This document shows positions 42,001 to 55,166 of a stretch of DNA of 64,000 nt, piece by piece. Under the pieces are notes generated by a model, which was given only the letters and a program-made list of their open reading frames with translations, was not told the origin of the DNA and made no database searches. This DNA is from Ceratodon purpureus (taxonomy: Eukaryota; Streptophyta; Bryopsida; Pseudoditrichales; Ditrichaceae): the NCBI GenBank assembly GCA_014871385.1, contig CM026431.1:1620464-1684463 (forward strand), written 5' to 3'. Position 1 is the first letter of the stretch; each line of letters starts with the position of its first letter. The position numbers and the translations under genes were made by a program.

Positions 42001-45000
42001 ATTCCGAGTTACTTGATATTGCGGTACTTGTTCTATGTCTATTACGAATCTACAGGGATTTAAATTTCCGAGTTTTTTCGAACTGATAATGCTTAGATGA
42101 AGATGGTTTAGAATATAAGAGCTTTTTGCCTCTTTATCATTAGTCTGACTTACAATATTTACTGCAGAGTATGGTGGAACTCAACATATCTATAACTGGT
42201 GAGCTCTAGTGATTCCATAAAATTTCTGTTGATGTGTTCACGTTGTTTTGCACCTTGATGAACAACACTAACTATGATTAAACGAGGATCTCAATTTGAC
42301 CTTATTAATCCTTTGGCTATTTGACTATTTCAGCTAACGCGTGATGTTAATTAATGACCTACAATGGAGTTATTTATTTGGCAGTGACACTTTTAATGAG
42401 AATCAACCACCAACAGATGACCCGTCCTATATCTCGGCTCTTGGTGCGATTGTGTATAAAGCCATGAATGCTGCTGACGAAGATGCTATTTGGCTCATGC
42501 AGGCAAGGCTAGCCCATCTTTTTTATTATGAACTTGCAACCAAGTGCATTTGGCTCTGTATATGTTTCTGTTGTATTCTCCGGATTTCTGTTTTGCTGCT
42601 TCACTTGGCATGTGGAGATTGGTTAAAAAAACGAGCGAAACGATCTTCAAATGCCAACCGTAGGCTATGCCTGTGATATGTTCACTCTCATACGCGATAT
42701 CTCTCCACTGACTCTAATTTGTACTCTTGCAGGGCTGGTTGTTCTCTTCAGATGATCAATTTTGGAAACCTCCGCAAATGAAGGTTTTGATCAACAGTAC
42801 TTCTTTATCACATGCCTGATTAAAGAAAAGTTTCATTGTTTGTTTCTATGTTTCTTTGATTATTCTTTGTTCGCTAACTCTTAATGCATGGCCCCTGCTC
42901 CAGGCTTTGCTACATTCGGTCCCAGTTGGGAAAATGGTAGTGCTGGACCTTTTTGCAGAAGTGAAACCCATATGGTCGCGATCAGATCACTTCTATGGCA
43001 TTCCGTATATATGGTACATATCATTCACACCTTTCACTGAAACAATAACATGCCAGGATTAGATCAACCAAACGTTGCTAGGACTTGGGCTAATGACTAG
43101 GTAATTCTCAACCCTAGCAGGTGGTACGATTTCAGAGATTTCCATGGGCGTAAGGACTGCATGGTTGTTAAGATACAGAAATATTACAGTATGAGATATG
43201 CAGAATACATGATAGCGCTCAAATGACTCGGTGCAAATGCAGGTGTATGTTGCACAATTTCGGTGGTAACCTAGAGATGTATGGACTCCTGGACGTCGTA
43301 GGATCTGGTCCAATCGAAGCAGCAACTAGTCCCAATTCGACCATGGTAAGTGAAGCAAGCTTTGCGAAAATTTAGTTGCTTCCGATTGCTCATGCCGCTT
43401 GGTAGCGCAGGAATGGGTACTGTTCGTTCTCGCTTTTGAAACATCAAGTGGCTGTAGTTTAGTGGTGAGAATTCCACGTTGTGGCCGTGGAGACCTGGGC
43501 TCGAATCCCAGCAGCCACAATTTGACATTTTACTTTTTGTCGGTTTAGAGAAAATTCTTTGGTGAAAGTTTGATTGGTTTTTTTGAAGTATATCATCGTT
43601 TCCTCTCTTAGTCTCTGGTATTTGTATTGAGTCTTGCAGTTGTGGGATACCTTGTAGGTGGGCGTAGGCATGTGTATGGAAGGCATTGAGCAGAACCCAG
43701 TGGTATATGACCTGATGGCTGAAATGGCATTTCACAATTCAACTGTCGATGTCAAGGTCAGTCCTTATCCTCCGATTTACTGAAATCGAATATTTTCATT
43801 TGCATCTCTGCAGTGTGTATGGCATAGTGCATGTTTTTGTACTCTGTATTTGCGGATTTTATGGGTCAGACTTTAGGACGTGGAAGGTAATAGGGTCATT
43901 TTGAGTTGTAAGTTTCGGATAGTACTTAAATTATAGGATGCAGTGGGATCTTTCGGTGTGGTAGGGTCAGAATACGTTCGCTTAATTGCTACTAGAGAAA
44001 CTTATATACATGATGATGACGAGCGCTACTACGTCATTGAGCAGGGGACAATGTCAATGGCCAATTAATAGTCTGGAATACAGGACATATTTGAGAAACA
44101 AAGCACTTGCAAATGTATGTTCTTAGGCTTGTAGTATGAGCTGTGTAGAACTGGATTGAAACGTATGCAAGGAGACGATATGGAGAATCAACAGCTGGTG
44201 CACGAATAGCATGGAAGATGCTACACCAATCTATTTATAACTGCTCTGATGGAATTGCAGTAAGCACCTGAATCACTCTTTCATGGTTCTAAGTTTATCT
44301 GCTGTCCACATTACTTTCTGGTCTTGATGAAATGTGTGCACTCCTTCCATTTGATTCCCTCCGCCTCGCCGCCCCCTCTCTGTTCTTGAATGCTGCCTGT
44401 TTAGTGAAGCTCAACACCAAATAGCAGTCAGCATCTAGCATGCTACATGTGTATGAAACGCTCATGTTTCTACTTTTCTTTCCTTATATGATTTTGGCAG
44501 GACCATAATGGAGATGTCATAGTAGAATTTCCTGATTATATTCCCAAGAGACTTGTGTCTTTGTCTCGAGACCCATTGCGCAAAAGACTAGGAGCAATAG
44601 ATATTTTCAGTGAATCTCATCTTTCATCAAGACAGCAACTTCTGGTTCATCCACAACATATGTGGTACTCTCCACAAGATGCCGCTGAGGCTTTACAGTA
44701 TCTTCTGGCCTCAGCTGATGCATTGAGCTTTAGCAAGCCTTACAGGTTATCTTTCTCTCAGAATTCTTCTTTACTTTTGAATTCTCTGTCATACATATGT
44801 GGGCAAGCATCCAAATGATAGGTTTCCCAAATAGTACTTCACACATTGGTCTTCTCAAGCAATATATAAAGCGAATTCTATAATCTGTGATGTATCTTTG
44901 GTTTCTAGTAGAAATCTGGTACAGAATTCTCCTGCTGCAATTCTGATTTGGTTCTGCCTACTGCCTTGAAATCAATCGGCAGGTATGATGTTGTGGATTT

Positions 45001-45949
45001 GACCCGGCAAGTGCTGTCCAAGCTGGCCAACCAACTTCACGCACAGATTATGGAAGAATATAGATTGTCAAACTTTGAGAAAATGAACAATTCAAGCCAA
45101 ATCCTTTTGGAGCTTATCTCTGATATGGATGAGTTACTTGGTGCCAGCGAGGAGTTTTTACTTGGACCTTGGTTGGAAAGTGCGAAGGCACTTGCAACAA
45201 CCGACGATGAAAAGAAGCTCGTAAGTTGGGAAGGCCGTCTCTACGTCATTTTAAGTAGCTCTTCGTAGGACATATATGATACGTACGGTGTTGCAAATTT
45301 TGTGGTTATCTGATATTTGTCTTTCTTGTGGCAGTACGAATGGAATGCGAGAACGCAGATAACAATGTGGTTTGACAATACTCCTGACAAGCCAAGCCCA
45401 CTTCATGACTACGGTACGCATGATTACATGTTCCTGCTCAAACTAAGTTTGTGGTGATACTATTATACAAATGCTAGTCTGCTTACAATCACTAAAAACA
45501 CGTATATTAGGATTTCAGTTGCCACAAAAACCAGATTTGGTACTGTTTTTCATCTGCACGATAATTAGATATATCTAGGGGAATTCTTTTACAGTTGCAG
45601 TAGGCAGACATTTTTTATTGCGGAAGATGAGCTCTTCTAAGTGCAAGATATGCCCTTTTTTACAGGAAACAAGATGTGGAGTGGTTTAACTCGTGACTAC
45701 TACCTTCCAAGAGCTTCCATATACATTAAGTACCTGAAGCAGTCCCTCCATACCAACACACCCTTCGCTTTTCAAGAATGGAGACGCGAATGGATTGCGT
45801 TAACAGATGACTGGCAAGCTGCATCAAATTTGTATCCTACTACAGCTACGGGTGATTCATTGGAGATTGCCACAACATTATATGAGAAGTATGCAGACCT
45901 CATTGTAAATACCCGGGATTTGCAACTGGCATCAAAAAAGGTTATGTGA
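39068..45949 (+). CDS. NAGLU: Alpha-N-acetylglucosaminidase (GH89), 19 exons, 824 aa
   Basis: Exons: 39068-39283, 39644-39723, 40149-40360, 40556-40677, 40973-41064, 41217-41311, 41485-41566, 41881-41987, 42168-42198, 42385-42502, 42733-42783, 42904-43013, 43243-43345, 43658-43756, 44149-44259, 44501-44745, 44983-45220, 45335-45413, 45666-45949. They sum to 825 codons in one frame. The start gives a signal peptide ([16 protein letters not shown]). GH89 landmarks are in order: [72 protein letters not shown] (Glu351, catalytic acid/base by family alignment), AIWLMQGWLF, LHNFGGN and [13 protein letters not shown] (Glu481, the nucleophile position). The enzyme removes terminal alpha-GlcNAc in the vacuole/lysosome or secretory route; the Arabidopsis homologue has a reproductive phenotype. 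Intron 10 is GC-AG and exon 9 is only 31 bases. A tRNA-His gene lies in intron 13. Confidence 0.95.
43448..43519 (+). tRNA. trnH-GUG: tRNA-His (GUG), inside intron 13 of NAGLU
   Basis: A 72-base cloverleaf. Acceptor GTGGCTG pairs with CAGCCAC plus discriminator A. The D arm has TAGTTTAGTGG (A box), the anticodon stem CCACG/CGTGG holds loop TTGTGGC with anticodon GTG at 43481-43483, and the T arm has GGCTCGAATCC (B box). It is in the same orientation as the host gene. A pol III terminator run is present soon after (TTTTACTTTTTG). Confidence 0.96.
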
Positions 45950-46501
45950 GCTTGTAAATAATCCTGAAACCCCTCATCATAGTATTCAGATACCCTGCCT
46001 GAGTCCAGATAACATTGGCTTGTTGTAACCTCTGCTGTTTCCAGGGATTTTGTAGCCCACACAGTACAAGTCAGCAGTTTTTGGATAAACCAGATAACAC
46101 TGGGTACTGCCCAGTTTGCATAGTACTACTAATGCCAGTTATGTGTTGCTATCTCATCGTGTATTTGCTATCTTATTATACTGACAACTTTGTACATTCT
46201 AACTTTTTAAATGGGCCTCACAACTCTTTGAACAAAGCGCATTACAACTTCATTAAAGAGGGGAAAAAAAGATACTAATGTCCTTTTCCACTCGGGATTC
46301 TGTACAAGCAAAGCTTTGATTCACAGTCTTCATTCGTCGCTAGTGATTTCATGAACCTGATAGCATGGAAACTACCCAATCTATGTATGAAAGCCCCCCT
46401 GCATTAGCCTGTAGCTTCCCAAGCAGATGGCCTTGTACCATCAAACTTTTGGAACACTTTCATGTGAATCACTTCGCGATTTTAGTTTCAATGGCCCGCT
46501 A
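45950..46501. other. Short region between convergent genes
   Basis: 3' UTRs of NAGLU (plus) and the histone-fold gene (minus); no separate gene seen. Confidence 0.4.
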
Positions 46502-47636
46502 CTACTGGTTTGCCATTTTAATGTTGGCAAGAGCCGTTTCTCCTGGAATCTTAATAGGCACAAAATCTGCAGATCACAGCCGGAAACAGAACCCACATGA
46601 GTAAAACCAAAATATTCCACTTCCACCACGACATAGCATTTTCATACAAGCCAGATTTAGGAGACCGATTTTGACAATGAAGAGCCAGAACTTTGAAAAG
46701 CTGACCTGAAAGAAATTCCAGCCTCTCTGAGCTCGCAACGTGACTTGCTGAAGAAAATGTAACAGACAGACAAAAATAAACATGACTATTCAGAAACGAG
46801 GAATGAATCAAGTTCCATAACCTACAATTTCAGATTCCCTACTTGATCACTAAAAGACTACAGGTATAAGCATGATTGATTCTCTATGAAACAGAAAAAG
46901 TCTACAACCAAAAATTGCAGAAACTATCACCTACGCATCCTACCGCAAAGTAACCTTCCAGTGAAAATGCGTTATGACGTGGATGGGTTATATGATCAGA
47001 TTATTCTAGACAAAAGTGTTACTATAAGAAAAACATAATGGGCCAGAAACTCTCACGTACATAGATGAGGGTAAAGAATTGAATGCTGCCGTTTTTCTAG
47101 CATCTTATCAAACGCATCTTCAACCATCTTCTCCAAGAAAACTTCCTGCAACCAACACAGAATATTCTAATCATACACCTTCACAGCCAAAGCTGAGTAC
47201 TATTTAGTCCCTGCAGAAAAATAAAAAACATGGTATCTTTCGAATGCAGACAAGCACACTAGCCCTGGCAATACCAAAAAGATTGTCGCATTTTCACATT
47301 CTGTTGGCACGATTAGCCTTCATAAAGGTTCACACAAAACTTCCACACTAGTTTATGAATCATGACACTTACAGCGGCTTTAGCGATGAGAAAGCCGGCC
47401 TCCACGCCCACCCACTGCACGTCGCCCCCGCTCTTCACCAGCCTGCGTACCCTTGAAATGGGAAAGGCCGGCGTAAGCGGTGCCTTTCCCGCACGCCACG
47501 TTGAAGCTCCGTTCTCGTTCACGTTTTCATTCTCCTCATACGAGTGCCCATTCTCCTCATGCGAGTGCCCGTTCTCCGTCCTCTCATCTTCCTCACCTGA
47601 CCTCTGGGACTCGGACTCCGAGTTTGAAGCGCTCAT
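46502..47636 (-). CDS. Histone-fold protein of the NF-YC/CHRAC1/POLE4 type, four exons, 151 aa
   Basis: Exons 47373-47636, 47061-47145, 46706-46747 and 46502-46566 (descending) join in frame with GT-AG introns. Residues 1-50 are Ser/Glu/Asn rich and disordered (SESESQRSGEEDERTENGHS). From about 56 the histone fold begins: FPISRVRRLVKSGGDVQWVG, then VEAGFLIAKAA across the first splice, EVFLEKMVEDAF, and then YPHLSSHVASSERLEFLSD. The F/L-P-x-x-R-V-x-x-[IL]-[MV]-K start is the signature of the half of the histone-fold pair related to NF-YC, CHRAC1 and DNA polymerase epsilon subunit 4. The A-rich basic tail ends at tandem TAG TAG. It should dimerise with an NF-YB/POLE3-like partner in chromatin or replication. 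Which subgroup it belongs to needs a tree. Confidence 0.85.
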
Positions 47637-48720
47637 TTTGGAACTTAAGATATGTTTCTCAGTCTAGTACGTCCCTCTTTGATGCCCCCTTTTCTAATGC
47701 TAATACATGACTTGCTTCATCACTTCCCAATATGCAAAACAGAAAAGTATAACAAGAGTTAGAAATATGTTCACTCCTTCATCACTTACTCTGGCTTCGA
47801 CAGCGTCCTCGTCTTCCAAAACCGCAGCGCATTATAAAACTATAAAACAAATGCAAATTCCGACTCGAGCAATAGGTAGATTATTTCTCCCAAGCAAACA
47901 TCTCATAAGAATGAAATGACTAATCTCAAAATGGAAAATTTTCTCCACAAGTCCAGAATTCAACGACACACAATGGGCCGAAATAAAAAAATAGACGTCC
48001 AACCGATTCGAGCGTAGTTTCCTTTAAAACCCTAGGTTCCCCACACCTTCACACAGACAAAAGCGATCGCAGCGAGACGAACGCTCACGAACCCAAATTC
48101 ACGAGAACTACCCACCTGAGCAGTCTCCACAACGCATCCGAAAAAAAACCCAACGCGCTCCACGAATTCACTCCCTAGAACCATCATCTGAAACCTCACA
48201 CCACCACGACCCACCCCACTCCAACTCCCTCCTCCGCTCCACCACCCCTGCAGCTCACAAACCACCGCCCAACAAACGCAGCCACCACCATCGACTGATC
48301 ACCACCAAAACCCAAAGCACGAAACCTCCGACACGCGCACTAGGCACTAGAACCACTCAAGGAAAAACGAAACGGAACCCCGGCTTCAGCGTCAGCTAGC
48401 AAGTGAGGCGAGGCGATGGGTGGATGGATTTATTGAATCAGTGTCGACATGTGTGGGCATGGAAAGCGAGAGTGAGCAGCTGTAAGTTGAGTTGATGGTG
48501 GCACAGTGCGAGGCGTTGGTGGTGATGGTGGTGGTCGCGCGGAGGACGTTTGCCAGAGGAGAGGAGGCGCGTTAAGTTACTTCCGCTTGCGTTCCTTTGA
48601 AGGCGCTGCGTCGCGAGTGGCGCGAATTCTCCTCACAGCTCGTCCGCTGTGTCGCCGCGGCCGCGACCACGCTCTGCGTGACGACGGGCAGCCTTCAAAA
48701 TCTCTGTGCCGGGCAGGTGC
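47637..48720. other. Promoter/leader of the histone-fold gene and GC-rich flank
   Basis: AAACCCTAG (telo-box-like) near 48029. The minus frame at 48032-48265 may be leader sequence. 48500-48720 is GC-rich without a supported gene. Confidence 0.35.
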
Positions 48721-50782
48721 ATGGACGAGTATTTTTTATTTTTTTTTTGAGTCAAATGGTGCGCGAAATCCATTGCAAATGAACATGGACGAGTATTTTG
48801 TTTTTAAAAAATATAGGTTCATCCCTTACAAAGTTTATTTTTATTTTTTCTGTGGGTTTGAAAATACTAAAAATAGGTTAACATGACTTAAAATAGATCA
48901 ACATTTTTTATATTCAAATTTGTACTCGTTCAAGGCTCATAGACAGGGAGGGTGTGGGCAAAACCTTGTGAAGCCAAATGGTCCCTTCCTAACTTATGAT
49001 CACTGACCAAGGCCTCTCCGGACCAAATGCCCCCCAAGGTTTCTTCGCACATCAAGTTTTTGAAGAAAAGCTTTTGGGAAGTGTTCCTGAATCCTCATGA
49101 TCCTCATCATGTGATGGAAGAGTCCATAAATATAACTCAAAAAAAGCACAATGGACATTATGTGAAATTTTTTTCACTTACTTTTTTTGGAAAGTCCTTT
49201 TAATGTGCTCATTAAAATGGCTGATAGCAATGAGAAGTGTATCTAAAGGAAGTTTTGTGTAAATGACAATGGTAATAAAATTGAAATATAAAGCCATCTT
49301 TGTCATTATTCATATTTTTTATACAATACAATCAATGTAAAATGTTTATTGTTTTTATAAGATCAGTATAAAAGAATATAACTTCATTCTATGAAAGCTC
49401 AAAGTTACCATAAATTCATAGAATGTTACCATGAAAGCTAAATTTCTTATTTCTATTTTGTCTTCAATTCTACTCAATGTAGTTATGAATAAAACTTAAC
49501 GAAAATATGTTTTCAATATATTACACATTTTGATATATCTATTCATGGATATAATCCTTAAAATCCTCAAGTCAATTTTATGACAAGCAAAATTGACTTG
49601 AGGATTAATAAACTAACTTTTCTTTAAGAAACTATAAAATTTCTTTAATATAATATAATTAAAGAGCCTCCTTTTTCCAAAGACTAGGTTCTAATACATC
49701 CTTGTAAAATGTAGGACTCGAATCAGAAAATTAATTATTAAACAAAAAATATAAATTTAAAATGAAAATTTAATTATTAATTTTTATATGATTATTTGAT
49801 AATAAAATTTAAAGTTATAATCACACATTCATTTCTTAGTGAAGATTGTAAAAACTCATTTCCAAATGTTGCGCTTCAAGATTGTTATCAACAGTCATCC
49901 TATATTTTTATTTAATGATTATTCTAGTCTTGATGCAGTCTAATGTTGAAATATGCTAAATTTATATATTTTAATTACTAAGACACTTTTATGATGGAAA
50001 ATGAAATACTATTTTAAACTACATTGTAAAAATCAATTTTAAAAACATTATCAAATAAAATAGAATGTGATTCTAGAAAATTGAACTCATCAAATTTCAA
50101 TATTTATAGTCCTATTTTGAAGCCTCTTGTATTTTTAACTAAGCTTATAAAACAAAGTTCAAATTTAGCAATTATTAATGTAAAGCTCATACATTAATTT
50201 ATCAACATATGACATATTTGATTGAGAAACATGTTACAAATCCAACATCTTGGATCCATTAATACTATTTTAAAACAAGCATATAAACCAACATGTATTG
50301 GATAGTGTTGCCAATTTTTATTTTATTTTCATATTTAATTTAATGGCTCTTTTGAGTTGCAAAATTAGTAACATGCGGTTGCTCATATATTAAATCAACA
50401 ATCTTTCCTACGTCATGATATAATTTGGTTGAATGCGCTTCAATGTTTGCCTTGTCAAAAAGTAGCTACAAGCTACATTATGATTCATCACAAGAAAATT
50501 TAAAACTGATTTGAAAAATAAGTACTTAGGCTATAGACCTTTGTTCTTAAGCCCTTGGCCTTTTCCAAAATGATTTGTTTCTGCAATCAAAAACTAAAGC
50601 TCGATAAATCCAGGGTTTTGATACAGAATAAACCCCAATCTACTTCAACATAAATACAAAATACTCTTTCTTCTTAGAAAACCTAGATACTTGCCAGATC
50701 AAGTGTTTGCTCTAGCTGCAATAGGCCATTCACCAAAAGCAGTAAAGCAAGATTTTTTTTATCCTCCAAATGCACATAATAA
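48721..50782. other. AT-rich intergenic DNA, no gene seen
   Basis: No coding frame; contains the 18-bp palindrome at 49562-49606. Confidence 0.4.
49562..49606. repeat. Perfect 18-bp inverted repeat with 9-base loop
   Basis: AATCCTCAAGTCAATTTT, loop ATGACAAGC, then the exact complement. Confidence 0.9.
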
Positions 50783-51653
50783 TTAACCCCTAAAGTTCTA
50801 AGGGTATTTTTCCATCAAAACTGCCTCAAAATAGCACCTCTTCAAAGCAAGGTAGATTTGCAAACCTTGGGTCTTTTTCGATACATCTAACCGTAAGATC
50901 TTGTAGCTAACTTGTATGTCAACATGTCCACAAAATCTCACGTACTCATTCCTCACCAATTGCAAGATCGAAACATTCAAAGTTGAAAAACATGCTTTTT
51001 TTCCCTGCGAAAAAAGGGGACAGCAGAGTTTTGAAGGCCCAAAAAATTATTTTTAAAAGTAGATATGGGATGATTCTCTCCATATTCTTGTTTCTAAGTG
51101 AGTTAGGTACATGTCCAAAAAATATCATATTCAAAAACGTTGTAGAAGGTTGCCAAAAAAATCATTTTCTGCTAGGGGGTATGCTGAAATCCACAAACAA
51201 AGGCCTTTTTTTGACAATAAAATTACCAAATGGAAAATTTTTGGGAAGAGAATCCGAACGGTGAGAACATGCTCTACTGTCTTATCTATACATAGAAATT
51301 TTTATTTTTGAAAAATATCAAAATCTCAATTTTTGGTGGAATTTCAAAGTTTCGTCTTTGGGCAGACTTTGGCAGATTTTGGTAATTTTGGGCAGGTTTG
51401 GGCAGATTTTGCTACATTTGCAATGGCTGAAAGATTGCCCAAAGTTTGGTTGAATGCAGCTTTTGACACTCAAAACCTCGTAACTTTTTTTCAGTATGTT
51501 CAAAAAAAAAATTAAAAAAATCTACACAAACCTCTTCAAAATGCCTACCTACATTACTTTTTTTTTAAAGATTTACAAATTAAATTGGAATTCTAGGAAA
51601 CTGTCCAAATTTTTAAAAAGCCCATTCCAGGACAATTGTCCTTGAGGGGTTAA
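50783..51653. mobile_element. TIR element, 871 bp, ends TTAACCCCT(A/C)AAG
   Basis: 13-bp terminal inverted repeats with one mismatch at 50783-50795 and 51641-51653, related to the ends of the 33868-34689 element. The interior is non-coding and has a loose GGGCAG-rich tandem stretch (51359-51410). Confidence 0.6.
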
Positions 51654-54109
51654 ATGTTTACAAAACATATTTTTCTAATTTTTTTTATCTTCAACCTATT
51701 ACATCATAATAAACAAATTACTTATTTGATATAAAATGCATTTAATTCTATATAGAGTGGTAGGAACATTGTACTCTAAAAATGATTACTACATTGTATT
51801 CTTAAAAGGACTAAAAATATATACAATATTTTTATTTGCTTTATTTTCAATCCTTTACAATTATAACCTAATATTATTTCAAGATTTTAGTTGGAAATCA
51901 TAAATTTTATGTTTAGGAATTTTTTGTATTTTACTGTTTTTTGTTTGAATTATAAGAATTTTAGATAAATTTCTTAATGATTGCTTTTAATTAAATTTAT
52001 TTTTAAAATATTGTTAAAATTTTATTATTTATTAATTTTTTTGACTATCCAAAGAAAATTTTAGATATTTCAAAATCGGCTAAAGAATTTTTTACTTACT
52101 TTCCTTTATGTGTTTTGAATATAATCTATAGTTTTTATTAAGAATCAATAAATTCAAAACTCATATATAAATTTATGATGTTTAGATGAAAAAAATAAAA
52201 CTTTATTCTACACTTAGAATAATATGCATATGTAGCAAAAAAATAGGTTCACATTTTGTTCTTGGAAAGTCAAACTACTACAAACAATGCAAAAATACAT
52301 TGCTTGAGTAAATGCATTTAAAAATAAGAAATGAGTTATGAACTTAAAATTGTATTAAAGTCATTTCTTAAGGCACATGAAAATGCAAAAACTTGGACAT
52401 ACAAAATGGTAGATAAATATATTTATTCATTCTAGTTAATATCTACAATAATAAAACAACTTGTATGTTCTTCATTTAATTCTTAATTTACAAGGATTTT
52501 ACAATCTCTTACTTTGAAAGACTATGTTTGACATTGATATTTTCATAGATTTTCATAGAGAATTATTAAATAATAATATCAAATTTAAAAAATAATATTC
52601 AATTTTAATTTAAAATAACAATTAATAGTAGTATTTTTTATTTACAAAAAAATGATTTAATTGTATTCAAATCATGTTCATAATATTTAATAACTCAGAA
52701 TCAAAATCCTTGTAATTTCAAACTCTCAATATTTATCATTTACAACATTGGCAAATTTATGATATTTGGTGACCAATGTTTGATCAATACCCGAATCAAA
52801 TGGGCAATTTTTTTCATAGATTAACTAGTCATTGCCACATATACTGTCATACAATGAACTATTAAATTTTGTATTATGCTCCATCTCTATGTTACAAGGA
52901 AAGAACGAAATGTTTAATATAGAATGTTTTTTCAATTTAGAATGGTTTTTGAAATTTAAATAAAGCTATGTCAATGCAAATTTCACCGTCATGTTTTGAA
53001 GATAAGGAGTTGCAAATAAGTCCGATAAGTTTATGTAATTTGGACTAGGCCTGCCGCTCCTCGGAATCGCCATCGGAATATGGTTGCAAGTGCTAGAAAT
53101 GATTCACACATCTTGATTCTTCCACTCGTCCTCTACAGACCTTGCAGCTACGCTCGTAGAGGGTAGTAGTAGATTGATGGGAGGAGGAGAGGAGGGGAGA
53201 AGAAGAGGATGGGAGGAGGGTAGGGCGGCTGTATTTTTTTTCTAGTGCTCATCAAGAGAAACATTGGATTGGACAATGCTTTTGATACAAACAACATTGC
53301 CAATAATAGTAGACATTTTTGTAAAGTTTCAAGTGGTCACTTCATAATGCAATGTAGATGTGCACTTGGAGGCTATCGGTAGCGGGCTGGATTGACAACG
53401 TCGGTACTAAATGGCGGAACTTTGGAGACCATTGGCAAGGGGATGCAATCCACCAAAGTTGGAGCAAATCATCACAAGTACATGGAAGAAGACTTGGGTT
53501 ATTTAAAGAATGAACATGGCGGAGGCGCTGAGGAAGTGAGCATTAGCACAACTTGATCTTGCTCACAAATCTCAAACTAGAGGAATGGCAAGGCTAATAA
53601 AGAGGAGGTTGAAGGACGGCAATTACATAGCAAGTCCTTGTGGGTAGCAATTGCATACATTGATGATGGTGCTCCAATACAAGCAGTTGCGTATGTGCAC
53701 CTGATTCTAGCTCCAAGCCTCCCGGATCATTATATGGGGCAAAAAGTTGGACGCCACTATAAAAGGTCGGTTGTACTCTATCCTTGCAAAGTGGACTTAT
53801 TGGTTGACTAGATTAAAAAAATGCAAGACATTGAGCACCATGTGAGCTCAAAGTAGTGTTGCCTGAAGGTCGATAAGATTACGCAATTTTGTGCCACTCC
53901 ATCCACAAATGGAATCCCGAGTCTAGGATAGATGAAGTGGTTTGAGAGGAGGCATCTAGGTTTACACTACGACACTCACAAGGATTAGAAGGAGATTGCG
54001 CATTAGGGGAAAAATGGGGTCTCTAGAAGGCCTTGTAAGACAGCCCGGATTAGGTGAGCTTCATGCCCGCTGACACTTCTCTGCGAAATCTCATGGGTGG
54101 ATATCCTGC

Positions 54110-54171
54110 CCGCTGACAACAAAATTCGCTCCGCTGACAACAGGATTCGCCCCGCTGACAACAGGATCCGG
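54110..54171. repeat. 21-bp tandem repeat CCGCTGACAACAGGATTCGCC, three units
   Basis: Three near-identical units (for example CCGCTGACAACAGGATTCGC plus one base). A GTTCAATGGGGTGA-x-AGCAGTGGGC block just downstream is also repeated at 54175 and 54236. Confidence 0.8.
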
Positions 54172-55130
54172 TATTGTCCAATGGGGTGACAACAGTGGGC
54201 ACACGCTCGGTGACAGTGTCATTACTGCTTGTATTGTTCAATGGGGTGATAGCAGTGGGCAACGCCTTCGCCTAATGCGATTGGCTGGACCCCCAAATGC
54301 CAACTGCTGGCACTGCTGGCAGCATTTGGCGACTTGCTGGCACCATTGGTGCCAGCAGGTAAAGTGCACGGGCATGGCAAAAATTCAGGCACAAAGTTTC
54401 ATGGAAAAGGCCTTGAGGAGACCCCAACCTTCCCCTAATGCTTGTCTTTTGTGCCCTAAAAGCGTAGACATTTTTTATCTTTTTTGTTGCAAACATTGGC
54501 ACAATACCTTGCGTTGCTGCTAGGGACTGCCTCCACGCTCTCCCTCATCAAATATGCTGCCCTATGCCAAGAGAGCATTAGACAACTTCAAGTGCGCAAC
54601 TTCTCCACCCTCGTGTGCAAAGGAAACATGCAAATTGCAATAAAACACTGACATTGCATGAAGTCTGGGCTCTCCACTAAGCACTTATCTCCACTCATCA
54701 AGCCCCTCTGCGTGCACCACGATCCAATAGTGTATGGAGTGGGCAGTATTTTGGTACTCTAAGTTCGTGCTGGAGATTTGTCTTTAGTGGACTTTGCATA
54801 GGTGGGAATTTTTTAGCGGTGTTTGTCCCTTTCTGGACTTGGTTGAAAAGAAGTTGGAGTGTATAGTGTCAGAAATTAAAGGATTCTATAGACACAACTA
54901 ATTTGAGCGGAGGCACCGCATTGACAACAAAAGTATTATAGAAATGAATTTGAACACATTGACAAGATTGACAAGATTGGATAGATAGCTGAATATGCAT
55001 GCAAGTTGAATGGGTCATAGGTGGATTTGAATGCCACCATGGTCATGGGGTTTGTATTCACTAACATTAGTAGACCACAAATTTCATGGAACATGTTGTC
55101 AACACTTTAATCATGTCTTATTAACTGATG

Positions 55131-55166
55131 TGCACAATTTCATGTGCACAATTTCATGTGCACAAT
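55131..55166. repeat. 14-bp tandem repeat TGTGCACAATTTCA
   Basis: Two full units and part of a third in direct order. Confidence 0.85.
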
